Assembly: GCF_014841115.1 (NCBI RefSeq)
Contig: NZ_JACYTP010000001.1
Location: 434,001-498,000 of the forward strand
Origin: Photobacterium arenosum
GTDB lineage: Bacteria > Pseudomonadota > Gammaproteobacteria > Enterobacterales > Vibrionaceae
Reading direction: 5' to 3'
Length of the DNA: 64,000 nt
Positions 24,318 to 34,558 of this stretch are shown piece after piece. Both the position numbers and the translations under genes were made by a program. The number at the start of each line of letters is the position of its first letter. The first letter of the stretch is position 1. The notes below the pieces were generated by a model. That model did not search any database. It was not told where the DNA came from and saw only the letters and a list, made by a program, of their open reading frames with translations.

Positions 24318-24347
24318 TAAAAACGGGTCGGCATTGTAACCGACCCG
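24318..24347 (-). terminator. Terminator after the PBP1B gene
   Basis: CGGGTCGG/CCGACCCG stem followed by TTTTT on the minus strand, just before the Nudix start codon. Confidence 0.9.
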
Positions 24348-24367
24348 CTGATGATTTCCAGTCACTG

Positions 24368-26764
24368 CTACCAATTAAAGATCGAGCGAATAATGGTAGA
24401 GACTTTATTTTCACAGCCTTGCGACTGACGGCCGTCTTTGTCCCAGACAGGCAACTCAACCTGGCCGATGCAGGCCTGTGTCAAACCGCCTTGCTGGTTA
24501 ACCTGATAGGCAACATCCGTAATATTCTTCGGTTCCTGCAGCTTGACCGGTTCAGGATCACGACGCTGGATGTAATCCGCATACAGACGCAGCGGGCCTG
24601 AGGAGCCTGTCAGTTTGACATTTTTATTGTCATCCCTGCCCATCCACACTGTCACAACTTCACGGCCATCAACGCCTACATACCAGGAGTCCCGGCCTTC
24701 ATCAGAGGTACCGGTTTTACCGGCCAGCTTCAGTGACGGAAGAATCGAGTCCAGATAACGGGCTGTGCCTTCAGAGACCACTTTCTGCATTGCATACATG
24801 GTCAGCCAGGCAGATTGCTTGGAGACCACCTGTTTCGCGGTCGGCAATGCCTGATAAATCATCTCACCATCGCTGTCAGTCACAGCACTCAAGGCTGTCA
24901 GTTCGCTGCGACGGCCTTCATTGGCAATGGTCTGGTACATTTGCGTTACTTCATACGGCGACAAAGTAAAGGCGCCCAGTAAGATTGCCGGTACCTGAGG
25001 GATCTGACCACGATCAACGCCAAGATCAACCAGAGTATCCACCACGTTGTCTAAACCAACCGACATCCCCAGATTCACTGTAGGTATGTTATAGGAGCGT
25101 GCCAGTGCCTGAACCAAAGGCACTTCACCACGAAACTGGCGATCATAATTACGGGGAGACCAGGTTTTCCCTTTTTCATCGGTAAGCGTAAGCGGTTTGT
25201 CATCCAGATTACTGGCCAGAGTGAATCGCTCTGGTCGTGCCAACGCCGACAAGTAAACCGCTGGTTTCACAACCGAACCGATCTGACGGCGGGCATCAAG
25301 TGCGCGGTTGAACCCTTCAAATTCAGGACGGCTGCCGCCGACCATGGCGCGGATTTCACCGGTCTGGCGATCTGCAACTACCATAGCGGTTTCAAGCTGT
25401 TTGCCGTGCTGCTTCTTGAGAGCCGACATTTTTGCCCGCACAACGCCCTCAGCACTGGCCTGGGAAATAGGATCCAGTGTGGTATAAACGCGTAAACCCA
25501 GACCCGGTTTGTAACCCTGGCTGACACGTTTGTTCAGCTCTTGCTTCAATAAGCTAAAGAATGCTGGCTGCCTGCCGGCGACATGTCCTTTTGGCTGTAA
25601 GTCTAAATCTTGCTTGATGGCTTTTTTATACGTCTCATCATCAATCTTCTGAGTATCGTGCAGCAGGCTGAGCACCAGATCCCGGCGCTCTTTCGCACGC
25701 TCCGGATAACGCCAGGGATTATAATAAGACGGGCCTTTCACCATGCCGACCAACAGTGCCTGCTGATCAATTCGCAGTTCTGACAGCGGCAAACCAAAGT
25801 AGAAACGGGCACCCAGAGCAAAACCGTGCACCGCATCCGAGCCACTTTGTGCCAGATAAACCTGATTCAGATAGGCATCGAGGATTTCATCTTTGTTGTA
25901 GCGATAATCAATGATTAACGCCATATAAGCTTCTTTAAACTTCCGCCACAGACTGCGTTCGCTGGATAGAAACAGGTTTTTCGCCAACTGCTGAGTTAGC
26001 GTACTGCCGCCCTGCACGGTGCGTCCCGCTTTCATGTTCGCCAGAAACGCGCGCCCGATAGCAACCACAGACACACCGTCATGGGTATAAAAATCACGGT
26101 CTTCCGTTGCGAGCAGTGCATCAATCAGCGTAGAAGGCAACTCTGATTTCGGTTTATACAAACGCAGCTCGTTAGAGTCCGTTTCCAGCATACCCAACAT
26201 TTGCGGTTCAACAGAAAAAATACCGTATTCACGATGCGTGTTCGCATCGGCAACACGTTTAACCGAACTGTAGTTAAACTCAGCAATCACATGACGTGCT
26301 TGTTGGGGACCACTGCGTGACTGAAAGGGACGACGAATGAATTCCACTTTCAGGCGGCTGGTGCTGTACTCACCCACCCGGGTCGGCTTGCTGACTTTGC
26401 GGTAGTTCAAGGCTTTCAGCTCTTTCACTAAATCTTCATATCGCACCTGTGCTCCAGGTTCCAGCACCAACTCGCGGGCATATACCACAGAGGGTAGCTG
26501 CCAAAGCTGACCGGCAAATTTATCCGCTATCTGTTTATTAAGCGTCCAGCCCAGCCCACCTAAGGCAATCAGGCTGCCAACCAGAATAAGGGCAAGCAGA
26601 ATTTTCCACTTGCTGCGGCGTGGTGGCTCGCCCCCATCAGAATTCTTACCCGGCAAATATCGGGCTGAAGTATGGGCAGATTGTTGTTCAGACTCTGTCA
26701 TTACCTTCATCTTCGCTAACTGCTGAATATGCACACTCAGCATAATTTGATTACTTTGTGGCAT
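24368..26764 (-). CDS. mrcB: Bifunctional penicillin-binding protein 1B
   Basis: Up to 798 residues. N-terminal cytoplasmic tail, one membrane helix (KILLALILVGSLIALGGLGW), UB2H-like region, glycosyltransferase-51 domain (EDRDFYTHDGVS, QGGSTLTQQLAKNLFLS) and transpeptidase domain with SVVK, SYN and KTGT motifs. It polymerises and cross-links peptidoglycan at the inner membrane and in relatives is activated by LpoB. The start is uncertain: ATG 26764, 26743, 26710 and 26701 are in frame and none has a well-spaced RBS. No partner gene nearby. Confidence 0.96.
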   Translation of the reverse strand: MPQSNQIMLSVHIQQLAKMKVMTESEQQSAHTSARYLPGKNSDGGEPPRRSKWKILLALILVGSLIALGGLGWTLNKQIADKFAGQLWQLPSVVYARELVLEPGAQVRYEDLVKELKALNYRKVSKPTRVGEYSTSRLKVEFIRRPFQSRSGPQQARHVIAEFNYSSVKRVADANTHREYGIFSVEPQMLGMLETDSNELRLYKPKSELPSTLIDALLATEDRDFYTHDGVSVVAIGRAFLANMKAGRTVQGGSTLTQQLAKNLFLSSERSLWRKFKEAYMALIIDYRYNKDEILDAYLNQVYLAQSGSDAVHGFALGARFYFGLPLSELRIDQQALLVGMVKGPSYYNPWRYPERAKERRDLVLSLLHDTQKIDDETYKKAIKQDLDLQPKGHVAGRQPAFFSLLKQELNKRVSQGYKPGLGLRVYTTLDPISQASAEGVVRAKMSALKKQHGKQLETAMVVADRQTGEIRAMVGGSRPEFEGFNRALDARRQIGSVVKPAVYLSALARPERFTLASNLDDKPLTLTDEKGKTWSPRNYDRQFRGEVPLVQALARSYNIPTVNLGMSVGLDNVVDTLVDLGVDRGQIPQVPAILLGAFTLSPYEVTQMYQTIANEGRRSELTALSAVTDSDGEMIYQALPTAKQVVSKQSAWLTMYAMQKVVSEGTARYLDSILPSLKLAGKTGTSDEGRDSWYVGVDGREVVTVWMGRDDNKNVKLTGSSGPLRLYADYIQRRDPEPVKLQEPKNITDVAYQVNQQGGLTQACIGQVELPVWDKDGRQSQGCENKVSTIIRSIFNW

Positions 26765-26939
26765 GCAAGATAGCTAAATTTTGCTCATTTTTTGTCAATC
26801 CTGTGTCAACTAAATGACGCCAGACCGCATGTATAAAGGGCTTCACGGCTGTAACTGAATGACAGCGGTAGTAATTCTTCACATCATCACGCAAAATACA
26901 GGCCATTAGACATTGCAGCCTTACCGGAGAAAGAGAGCG

Positions 26940-27395
26940 ATGCAACGGGATTACACATTAAACTGTCTGCTCACTATGCCCCGCCACGAATTGGAAGAGT
27001 TCAGCCAACGCATCCTCAGCCGTATGGTCCCTGAGGATGTCATGGAAGAGTTGTTCACCTTTGAGCCGGAGGAAACCCAGACTGCTGACCGCCAGCGTGC
27101 TGCCCAGTTTGACGCCATGCTCCGAATGTCAGCGATAGCTTTAGGGGAAGTGTCTTCCGCCTTTTCCGGCTCTGAACAGGCAAAACAGAATACCGAGAGA
27201 ATGACACGGCTGCTGCTCTGGCATTTTTATGCCATGGCTTTCCAGATGGAAGAAGTCGTCACTCTGGAGCAACATTGCCAGGAAGTAGAGAAACTGCTGA
27301 AGAACGCACCGTCAGACACCTTCGGCTGGATTACAGCACTGACAGAGCTGCTGCACCGTTATGCCAGCCTGAGCGGACACGCGTCAGACTCATAG
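26940..27395 (+). CDS. Hypothetical helical protein
   Basis: 151 residues starting MQRDYTLNCLLTMPRHELEEF, from ATG 26940 with GGAG/GAGAG upstream. Acidic and almost entirely predicted helix; no membrane segment or signal. I do not recognise a family. It is divergent from mrcB (175 bp between starts) and convergent with the mutase gene. Confidence 0.6.
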   Translation: MQRDYTLNCLLTMPRHELEEFSQRILSRMVPEDVMEELFTFEPEETQTADRQRAAQFDAMLRMSAIALGEVSSAFSGSEQAKQNTERMTRLLLWHFYAMAFQMEEVVTLEQHCQEVEKLLKNAPSDTFGWITALTELLHRYASLSGHASDS

Positions 27396-27466
27396 CCTGC
27401 CAGGCCAGTCATTGGCGTAAGCAGCACCTGTATCGCACCTTGCTTTGTGCCACAGCTATCAATAAA

Positions 27467-27490
27467 AACGCCAGCGGCAAAGCTGGCGTT
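27467..27490. terminator. Bidirectional terminator
   Basis: AACGCCAGC/GCTGGCGTT with a six-base loop between convergent genes. Confidence 0.88.
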
Positions 27491-27515
27491 CTTCCATCCA
27501 GACAGCAGCAAATAA

Positions 27516-29237
27516 TTACCTGTCGGTCAGACCCGTCAAGCTGTTCTGATGACGATGCACCAGTTCGTCCATACTGCTTTGAGCACGCTGATAGGCATGC
27601 TCCAGAGTGTCGATCTGATCAATGACCTCAACCACCTCGTAGTAGCATTTCAGCTTAGGCTCTGTTCCTGAAGGGCGGACGACCACTCTGGAATCATCTT
27701 CCAGGAAATAAATCAGCACATCACTGGCGGGCAAATCGATCGTCTCAACTGAACCATCGGCGTTATAACGTGTGGAGGATTTCAGATCATCAATACGCAC
27801 AACATTGCGCCCGGCAATTTCCTCAGGCGGTTGCTGACGCAGGGTGTCGCCGATTGGCGGGGAATTCGGTGACAGAGCAATGCTGACCTGTGAATTGAGA
27901 TACAGACCGTGTTCGCGATAAATGGCTTCGAGCTGATCCCACACGGTGCGACCTTGTAAAGCCAATTCAGCCGTCATTTGTGCAAACGCCAGCATCGCGG
28001 ATAAACCGTCTTTATCCCACACCATATCGCCCACGGTATAACCGAGTGCTTCTTCATACGCAAACAAGAAACAGCTGTCTTCACGCTGCTTCTCCATCGC
28101 AATATTGGTCAGCCATTTAAAGCCAGTGAGTGTCTGGTAGTAATCAGCACCGACACGCGACGCCACTTTTTGCAACAGGCTGGAAGAGACAATAGTGGTG
28201 CCGACAAGGCTTGTTTCAGGATTCGCTCTGGTCAGCAGATAGTGCCCCAGTAAGACACCAACCTGATCGCCGGTCAGCATTTTATACTGACCTTCAGAGG
28301 TGCGAACCGCCACCGCAAAACGATCAGCGTCCGGATCGTTAGCACATGCGAGCGTCGCTTGGTGTTTCTCCGCTTCCGCAATAACCAGATCCATGGCGCC
28401 CGGCTCTTCTGGGTTAGGAAAATTTACCGTCGGGAACGTCCCGTCCGGCTCTCGCTGAGCGGCGACACTGTATACGTGAGTAAATCCGGCGTCCGCGAGC
28501 AGAGTTTCTGCCATTTGTGCGCCCACGCCATGCATCGCAGTGTAAGCGATGCTGACCGCATCAGGTTTGGCATGATTTTGCAGTAATGCACTTTGTTTAA
28601 TCGATGCTCTGTAATCGTTATAAAATTCATCACCCAGCCAAACCAGTAACCCTTGATTGCCGGCGTCATTGAGATCCATCAGATCAAGTGGCTGCAGCGC
28701 TGCTTGGTCGATGGCGGCAGCAATCCCTTTATCGTGAGGGGGAATAATCTGTGCGCCATTGCCCCAGTACACTTTAAACCCGTTGTAAGCCGGCGGGTTA
28801 TGGCTGGCTGTCACGACAATACCTGCGGCCGCCTTTAAAGCTGTGACACCGTAAGCCACCAGCGGGGTTGGCGCGACCGTGACCGTCAGGTAAACCTTGA
28901 TGCCCTGCGCCGTTAATACTGATGCAGCATCATGGGCAAAGGTTTTTGAATCTGGCCGGCCATCATAACCAATAACAACGCCTTGCTGGGTCGCCTGAGG
29001 CACGGTTTGCTGTAAATACTGCCCCAGCCCGGTCGCCGTTTCCTGAATAACCAACCTGTTCATCCGGTTGGGGCCCGCACCCACTATGCCCCTTAAACCC
29101 GCGGTACCAAAGGCGAGACGACCAGAGAAGCGTTCGGTCAGTTCCTGTTCATTACCGGCATCAATCAGGTTCTGTAACTCGTCCCGGGTGGCAGGGTCCG
29201 GATCTCTTTTTAACCAGCGTGTTATCAACTCTTTCAT
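27516..29237 (-). CDS. Phosphohexomutase (phosphoglucomutase/phosphomannomutase family)
   Basis: 573 residues from ATG 29237 (AGGAAG upstream). The active-site serine loop is TASHNPPAYNGFKVYWGNGAQ, the magnesium loop is DPDADRFAVA, and the phosphate-binding loop is RPSGTEPKLK, so all catalytic parts are present. The length and the KVYWGNGAQIIPPHD segment place it in the long phosphoglucomutase branch (PgcA/YbbT-like, related to human PGM2), interconverting sugar 1- and 6-phosphates, perhaps also deoxyribose or ribose 1-phosphate. Single gene. Confidence 0.92.
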   Translation of the reverse strand: MKELITRWLKRDPDPATRDELQNLIDAGNEQELTERFSGRLAFGTAGLRGIVGAGPNRMNRLVIQETATGLGQYLQQTVPQATQQGVVIGYDGRPDSKTFAHDAASVLTAQGIKVYLTVTVAPTPLVAYGVTALKAAAGIVVTASHNPPAYNGFKVYWGNGAQIIPPHDKGIAAAIDQAALQPLDLMDLNDAGNQGLLVWLGDEFYNDYRASIKQSALLQNHAKPDAVSIAYTAMHGVGAQMAETLLADAGFTHVYSVAAQREPDGTFPTVNFPNPEEPGAMDLVIAEAEKHQATLACANDPDADRFAVAVRTSEGQYKMLTGDQVGVLLGHYLLTRANPETSLVGTTIVSSSLLQKVASRVGADYYQTLTGFKWLTNIAMEKQREDSCFLFAYEEALGYTVGDMVWDKDGLSAMLAFAQMTAELALQGRTVWDQLEAIYREHGLYLNSQVSIALSPNSPPIGDTLRQQPPEEIAGRNVVRIDDLKSSTRYNADGSVETIDLPASDVLIYFLEDDSRVVVRPSGTEPKLKCYYEVVEVIDQIDTLEHAYQRAQSSMDELVHRHQNSLTGLTDR

Positions 29238-29473
29238 TCTCTGTCTTCCTAATTGCAGGGTCTGAAAACAAAATATCACAAATGATAGTTATTCGCATTT
29301 TAACTGCTTTTGATGTTAACTGTCTGCGCGATATTCATACCGTCCCGGCATCAAAAAGATAGCATCGCCATGGTGAAGAATAACCAGGAAATAGTCGGAA
29401 TGGCATCACTCTGTCTGACAAGTATAGAGGGATACACAGCTGATGGTGTCAGATTTAAGCGAATGATAAAAAA

Positions 29474-29507
29474 GAAAAAAGCGGCAGCCTGAATGGCATA
29501 CCGCTTT
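29474..29507 (-). terminator. Terminator after astB
   Basis: Interrupted stem with GCGG/CCGC and GCC/GGC pairs, followed on the minus strand by TTTTTTC, 29 bases past the stop. The rest of 29238-29535 shows only a weak, RBS-less ORF that I do not accept. Confidence 0.75.
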
Positions 29508-29535
29508 AGCTTGGAGAAAACACTTTAACTGAAGC

Positions 29536-30870
29536 TTAGCGCTGGAACGGGTAAACCGATCCCAAAGCCAGAATCTGGGTCAGTTCATCCAGTGCAGCAC
29601 GGGATTCATCCAGTAACTGAGGATCAGCCAGATCAGCTTCAACCATCTGATCACGATAATGCTTGTCAACCCACTGATTCAGTCGGCCGTATAAACCATC
29701 ATTCATCAGGGTTGAAGGATTCACTGCACGTACTTCCTGATCATTAAGCACAACACGTAAACGCAAGCACGCAGGGCCACCGCCGTTAGCCATACTTTGT
29801 TTCAGGTCATACACTTTTACCTGATCAATACCGCGTTGGTCTGCCATCAACTGCTCGACATAACGCCAGACATTATCGTTCTTGCGACATTCTTCCGGCA
29901 GAACCAACAGAGTTTCACCGTTAGGTGTTTCGATCAGCTGAGAGTTAAACAGGTAACTGGTTACAGCATCATCAACAGACACAGCGCTGGTAGGGACTTC
30001 AATAATGTTGAAGCCTTCGCCCATTTTCTCTTTCAGAGAGCGGTAAGTGCCCTGCTGATCTAAAAATGCCTGCTGGTGGCAGAACAGGATATTCTTGTTA
30101 CCCACTGCGATCACGTCGTTGTGGAATACACCCTGGTCGATCACATCCGGGTTTTGCTGCGCTATCACCACTTTAGCCGGATCCAGCTGATGCAAACGGG
30201 CAACCGCTTCGCACGCTTCAAACGTATGGCGGGCCGGGAACACTTTTGGTGCCGGGTGGCGGGTATCGAAAGCGTGACGGCCAAAGACGAAAAACTCAAC
30301 GCCGTGCTCACCGTATTCATTGCAGAAACGGGTATGGTTCGCCGCACCTTCATCACCAAAGTGTTCTACCGCTGGCAGTGCCGAGTGGTGAGAGAAGTAT
30401 TCAGGATCGGCAAAGGTGCTGCGCAAAATGCGGCCTGTTACTTCATGCTCAATGGAGCGGTGAAACTTATTGGTCAGGTTTGCCGGTGTGAAATGGATCT
30501 TGCCGTCGGCGGTATCTGCCGATGGCGACACAGTGGCTGCATTTGCGGTCCACATACTGGACGCCGAACAACACGCAGCCAGCACTTTAGGCGCTTGTTT
30601 CGCAGCCTGTTCAATAATTGACTTGTCGCTGCCTGTGAAACCCAGGCGGCGCAGAGTGTGGACGTCTGGACGCTCTTGCGGTGCCAGCACACCCTGCAAC
30701 ATACCCATGTCGGCCAGGGCCTTCATTTTGTCCAGGCCTTGCTTGGCAGCTTGTTTCGGATTAGATGGCGCCGCCTGATTTTTGGCAGACGCAACATTAC
30801 CATACGACAGACCACTGTAGTTGTGCGTAGGCCCTACCAATCCGTCAAAATTCGCTTCACGTGCTTTCAT
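29536..30870 (-). CDS. astB: Succinylarginine dihydrolase
   Basis: 444 residues; starts [25 protein letters not shown], characteristic of AstB, and runs collinearly to the end with [13 protein letters not shown]. It hydrolyses N2-succinylarginine to succinylornithine, ammonia and CO2 in the AST arginine catabolic pathway (pentein fold; catalytic Cys near [11 protein letters not shown]). The remaining ast genes (astA, C, D, E) are not in the window, so the operon is split here. No clear ArgR box was seen upstream. Confidence 0.96.
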   Translation of the reverse strand: MKAREANFDGLVGPTHNYSGLSYGNVASAKNQAAPSNPKQAAKQGLDKMKALADMGMLQGVLAPQERPDVHTLRRLGFTGSDKSIIEQAAKQAPKVLAACCSASSMWTANAATVSPSADTADGKIHFTPANLTNKFHRSIEHEVTGRILRSTFADPEYFSHHSALPAVEHFGDEGAANHTRFCNEYGEHGVEFFVFGRHAFDTRHPAPKVFPARHTFEACEAVARLHQLDPAKVVIAQQNPDVIDQGVFHNDVIAVGNKNILFCHQQAFLDQQGTYRSLKEKMGEGFNIIEVPTSAVSVDDAVTSYLFNSQLIETPNGETLLVLPEECRKNDNVWRYVEQLMADQRGIDQVKVYDLKQSMANGGGPACLRLRVVLNDQEVRAVNPSTLMNDGLYGRLNQWVDKHYRDQMVEADLADPQLLDESRAALDELTQILALGSVYPFQR

Positions 30871-31090
30871 AGACTTTCCATCTCAGTTTATCTCGGGCTA
30901 AAGATAACAAAGCTTTTACATTAGCAACAAGATCCAGATAAATGTCTAACCAAATGTTATAAATTAGATATTATCACCAATTTGCAGCATGGCTATTCAT
31001 CGCTCTGGCGTCGTTTGGTGCTGTGAAAGCCCCGGTAAACAGACGCAGCGTTTACAGCCGGTGTGTCTGTACTTTGCAGGTACTTTTCAG

Positions 31091-31414
31091 ATGACAATGA
31101 AATGGGATCAGGTAAAACAGGGCGTGCAATCACTTACCCGGCTCAACTTCCCCCTCTGTGAGCAGCCCCCCTTAAGCGACAACCGTTTTCACGTGATCCA
31201 TGTACAAAACTGGCGCAAATCCATACGGTCAGCCGTTCATTGCTTTAAAAGCATAGACTGTCTGTGGCTGGACAGCATTCAGCCACAAGCCATCTTGCTG
31301 GGGCAGGAAAAAAACAGCTTCAGGCCACTGCATATCGAATACATAATTACGCACTTTCCACTGGTGAAAAGTGCGATATTTTTCTTATTCTTTCTTTTGA
31401 TTTTGTGTGGCTGA
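31091..31414 (+). CDS. Possible protein with C-terminal membrane helix
   Basis: 107-residue ORF from ATG 31091, ending in a hydrophobic segment SAIFFLFFLLILCG as in tail-anchored proteins. The RBS is weak, and I know no homologue. It is the only coding candidate in 30871-31486, 616 bases otherwise holding only the astB promoter side and showing no other signal. Real gene status is doubtful. Confidence 0.35.
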   Translation: MTMKWDQVKQGVQSLTRLNFPLCEQPPLSDNRFHVIHVQNWRKSIRSAVHCFKSIDCLWLDSIQPQAILLGQEKNSFRPLHIEYIITHFPLVKSAIFFLFFLLILCG

Positions 31415-31486
31415 TCAGGTTTATCAGCCCGGCCAGCCATGCAGATTGATACCACTAAGCAACAAATGCCATGTGATAGCGGATTA

Positions 31487-31840
31487 TCAGTGTGCTAAAG
31501 ACTTGGAAAATACATTGATGATGAGTGTGCCGGCCATGATAAATGCAATGCCGAGCAAGGCGTACAGATCCAGTTTTTGTCCGTACCACAACCAGCTGAT
31601 CAGGGCGACCAGAACAATTCCGGCACCACACCAAATGGCATAGGCCACACCAATGGGAACAACTTTTACCGTCACTGAAAGCAAAAAGAATGCAGCACCA
31701 TACCCGGTTAATACCACTACGGTGGGCACAAGTTGAGTAAATTGCTGCGTTTTAGGCAGCATAGAGGTTGCGATCACCTCACAGACAATCGCCATAAATA
31801 ATGCCAGCATAGGTGGCAACGCAGAAATCATATGTAGCAT
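31487..31840 (-). CDS. Small multidrug resistance (SMR) efflux protein
   Basis: 117 residues, four membrane helices. The essential membrane-embedded glutamate is in MAIVCEVIATSML (Glu21), and GVAYAIWCGAGIVLVALISWLWYGQ is the conserved helix-3 region of EmrE/QacE/SugE proteins. Proton-coupled export of lipophilic cations or guanidinium. GVAYAIWCG favours the drug-exporter branch. ATG 31840 chosen; ATG 31831 possible. Confidence 0.9.
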   Translation of the reverse strand: MLHMISALPPMLALFMAIVCEVIATSMLPKTQQFTQLVPTVVVLTGYGAAFFLLSVTVKVVPIGVAYAIWCGAGIVLVALISWLWYGQKLDLYALLGIAFIMAGTLIINVFSKSLAH

Positions 31841-31960
31841 GATCAACTCACTTTAATAAAAATCAGCCCATTCTACACACGAATTACCTGCGTTCCATGA
31901 CATTACAAAAAAATGTTTTGCCTGGCCATCACTGGTACCAGAGCGATAGCACAAGTGTCG

Positions 31961-32347
31961 TTAACTTTCCCATTCAACCACATGGCCATCGTCATATACA
32001 CCATCACTGTAAGCCGGGGTGTAATTGATGAAAATGTTGTTCTGCGCAATCGGCAGGGTACGTGACAGACTGCTGGCTATCAGCTCCAGCATGGCTGCAA
32101 TTTGCGCTTCGGTATTGAAATTGGGGGCAACCATATCCACAAGAACAGGATGCGAATTTGATGGTTGCTGATTCGCCAGTTGCCCGCCATGTACGAAATG
32201 GCCCGCAGGTATGTACTCCCACACAATCATAATGTGCTGCTGGGGAATCTGGGTGGCGTCGGCAATGGCCTGGGATAAAATACCCAAGGCAACGTTTACT
32301 TCAACATCGCCCGCAAAGGGTAATGATTTTATACGAATAAGCGGCAT
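31961..32347 (-). CDS. Tautomerase-superfamily-like protein
   Basis: 128 residues beginning Met-Pro (MPLIRIKSLPF), so Pro1 would be exposed after Met removal, as in 4-oxalocrotonate tautomerase/MIF enzymes. A beta-alpha-beta repeat is apparent (VALGILSQAIADATQI, then TEAQIAAMLELIASSLSRTL), and VLVDMVAPNF may be the middle strand. Substrate unknown. Assigned by pattern, not by strong similarity. Confidence 0.55.
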   Translation of the reverse strand: MPLIRIKSLPFAGDVEVNVALGILSQAIADATQIPQQHIMIVWEYIPAGHFVHGGQLANQQPSNSHPVLVDMVAPNFNTEAQIAAMLELIASSLSRTLPIAQNNIFINYTPAYSDGVYDDGHVVEWES

Positions 32348-32544
32348 ACATCCCCCGGTATCTCATTAGCCAGTCTGCTACCAACCAGCCGTGAAGGTTC
32401 AAAAAAAGCCAAATATACAGCCGGTTAGATGACACGCATATTCGGTATTTTCATTTTAAGCCTAGTGAGATCACTGCAGTAAAAGAGAATCACAAATGAG
32501 ACGGGAAGATAAAAAAGTACCAAAAGGCTCAAGGAGCGGCGCCC

Positions 32545-33510
32545 TCAGCGATCTGGTTTCTTCTTCTGCTGATGAAGCTGTTCGTCCAGCGAGCACGGGT
32601 TCACCAGTCTCTCTTCACAGGTATATGGTTCAATATGAATCACCACATCAATGACATTGTCCATCTTGGTGATAACGCTCTGCTTGAACCGCTCGCTTAT
32701 CGCATGGGCATTCTCAATCGACATCTCTGGATCCACCAGAATATGGCAATCCAGTAACAAGCTCCCCCCCGTCTGGCGGCTGCGGATCGCGTGGATTTCA
32801 CGAATATCTTTGTCTTCTTCAGCCATGTGTACCAAGCGTTTTTCCACTTCTTCACTGCCTCGGGCATCGGTCAGTTCATTAAAAGCCGGCCAGATGATCT
32901 CGAATGCCGCTTTCAGAATCATCCCCGTCACCAGCAATGCCGCAATTTGGTCCAGATATTTCAGAGAAGGGAAAATGGCATTGGTAATCACAGCGACAGC
33001 AACAGGTACAGAGCTGAGCGCATCACTGCGATGATGCCAGGCATTTGCCCTTAAAACCGCACTATGGATGTGCTTCGCTTCACGCATTGTCCAGCGGTAC
33101 AGGAGTTCTTTCATCACAATCGCAGCAACAGCAGCATAAAATGCCAGCATTCCTGGCGCTGGTGGAGGTGTGTCGCTGAGCGTTTCAATTGAGTCCCAAC
33201 CAATACCAATTCCAACCAGTGCCAGCATTAGCCCGATAAAAACATTAGCCAGGGTTTCAAATTTACCATGGCCGTAGGGATGACCGCTGTCTGCTGGTGC
33301 CATCCAATATCGGGAGCCCAGCAAAATGACAGCATCTGTTAGTAAATCAGAAAAGCTGTGTACCCCATCCGCTACAAGTGCCTGGCTGCCCGCAAACTTA
33401 CCTATGCCAATCTTTAATACCGCCAGAAAAACATTCAGAATCGCGCCCACCAGGGTCACGGTCCGAATGGTTTTTCCCTTATCATGATGCTGATCTGAAG
33501 GCTCTGGCAT
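32545..33510 (-). CDS. Cation diffusion facilitator (CDF) transporter
   Basis: 321 residues from ATG 33510. Six membrane helices; metal-site motifs HSFSD in helix 2 and HHRSD in helix 5, the HPYGHGKFE loop, and a C-terminal cytoplasmic domain with DIREIHAIRSRQTGGSLLLDCHILVD typical of the family. It exports Zn2+, Fe2+ or Mn2+ by proton antiport; the HxxxD site in helix 5 is usual for Zn/Cd or Fe members. Single gene. Confidence 0.93.
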   Translation of the reverse strand: MPEPSDQHHDKGKTIRTVTLVGAILNVFLAVLKIGIGKFAGSQALVADGVHSFSDLLTDAVILLGSRYWMAPADSGHPYGHGKFETLANVFIGLMLALVGIGIGWDSIETLSDTPPPAPGMLAFYAAVAAIVMKELLYRWTMREAKHIHSAVLRANAWHHRSDALSSVPVAVAVITNAIFPSLKYLDQIAALLVTGMILKAAFEIIWPAFNELTDARGSEEVEKRLVHMAEEDKDIREIHAIRSRQTGGSLLLDCHILVDPEMSIENAHAISERFKQSVITKMDNVIDVVIHIEPYTCEERLVNPCSLDEQLHQQKKKPDR

Positions 33511-33604
33511 ACTCATTCCTGCTGCTGACTCCGCACAACCACTTTATTGTCTGTCCTGTCTTTTCATTGACATCGAGAATAAGAAGACGCATTGGATGCT
33601 TGTT

Positions 33605-34213
33605 TTACTGGGTGTTGCTGTTGGCTGCTGCTCCCTGGCTCATGACGGCGCGCTCGTAACAATAGCAGTCAACCAGATGATCATTCACCATACCTACCGC
33701 TTGCATGAAAGCATAACAAATGGTCTCACCGACAAACTTAAAGCCTCGCTTTTTGAGAAACTTGCTCATGGCTTTTGATTGCTCACTACTCGCAGGCACC
33801 TGATCAATACTCTCCCAGCGATTATTGATCGGCACGCCATCCACAAACTGCCACAATGCAGCCGACAAACTGCCAAACTCTTTTTGTAACGCCAGCGCGG
33901 CGTTAGCATTGGTAAAGACAGAATTGACCTTGCCCCTGTGCTTAATAATGTCAAACCCGGTAAGAATTGCTTCTGCTTCTTCATCGCCCCATTCTGCTAA
34001 CTGCTTAATGTCAAAATCGGCAAAAGCCTGCCGGTATGCCTCTCGCCGTTTTAGTATGGTATACCAGCTTAAACCAGCCTGAGCACCTTCCAACGTAATG
34101 AATTCAAACAAGATTTTGTCATCCGTTACAACCAGCCCCCACTCTGTATCATGGTATTCCCGCTCAAGAGGCTGATGCATGGCCCATGCGCATACTTTCG
34201 ATTCCTCGATCAT
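33605..34213 (-). CDS. tag: DNA-3-methyladenine glycosylase I
   Basis: 202 residues. CAWAMHQPLEREYHDTEWG at the start (zinc-binding Cys and His), EGAQAGLSWYTILKRREAYRQAF, and a C-terminal VNDHLVDCYCY with the remaining zinc ligands are those of Tag. It removes 3-methyladenine from alkylated DNA in base-excision repair. Single gene. Confidence 0.95.
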   Translation of the reverse strand: MIEESKVCAWAMHQPLEREYHDTEWGLVVTDDKILFEFITLEGAQAGLSWYTILKRREAYRQAFADFDIKQLAEWGDEEAEAILTGFDIIKHRGKVNSVFTNANAALALQKEFGSLSAALWQFVDGVPINNRWESIDQVPASSEQSKAMSKFLKKRGFKFVGETICYAFMQAVGMVNDHLVDCYCYERAVMSQGAAANSNTQ

Positions 34214-34558
34214 TAAATATACCCCTTGGCAATAAAAATGAACATGTGATTAAAACAACAACTGAGAAGATAACCGTTATACATCCAAGCACCGAATTCT
34301 TTATTCGTTATTATGATTGTATTAAAAAATCAATAAAAGCGATATTTCTTAGCAAGATACGTTTAAAGAACACTCAATAAGAAACACTGTACATATCACT
34401 TTCTATACCGATGACAAAATAGGGCAACAAAATTTCACAAAAATATCGCTTAAGTCACAATATCAAATAAATCCCATCAAAGAATTTGAATTTCATTGTG
34501 GGTATTTCATAATAGTCGCGTCAATATTCAGATATTGACTCGACAATAAGGACTGGAA
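34214..34558. other. Intergenic region, no gene supported
   Basis: 345 AT-rich bases between divergent genes. A 64-residue ORF overlapping tag has no RBS and is rejected. The last 70 bases, ending in AATAAGGACTGGAA, carry the promoter and RBS of the next gene. Nothing else seen. Confidence 0.5.

Noticed and set aside
29310..29492. 60-residue ORF upstream of the mutase, ending in KKKKAAA
   Set aside because: No RBS; its 3' end reads through the astB terminator region.
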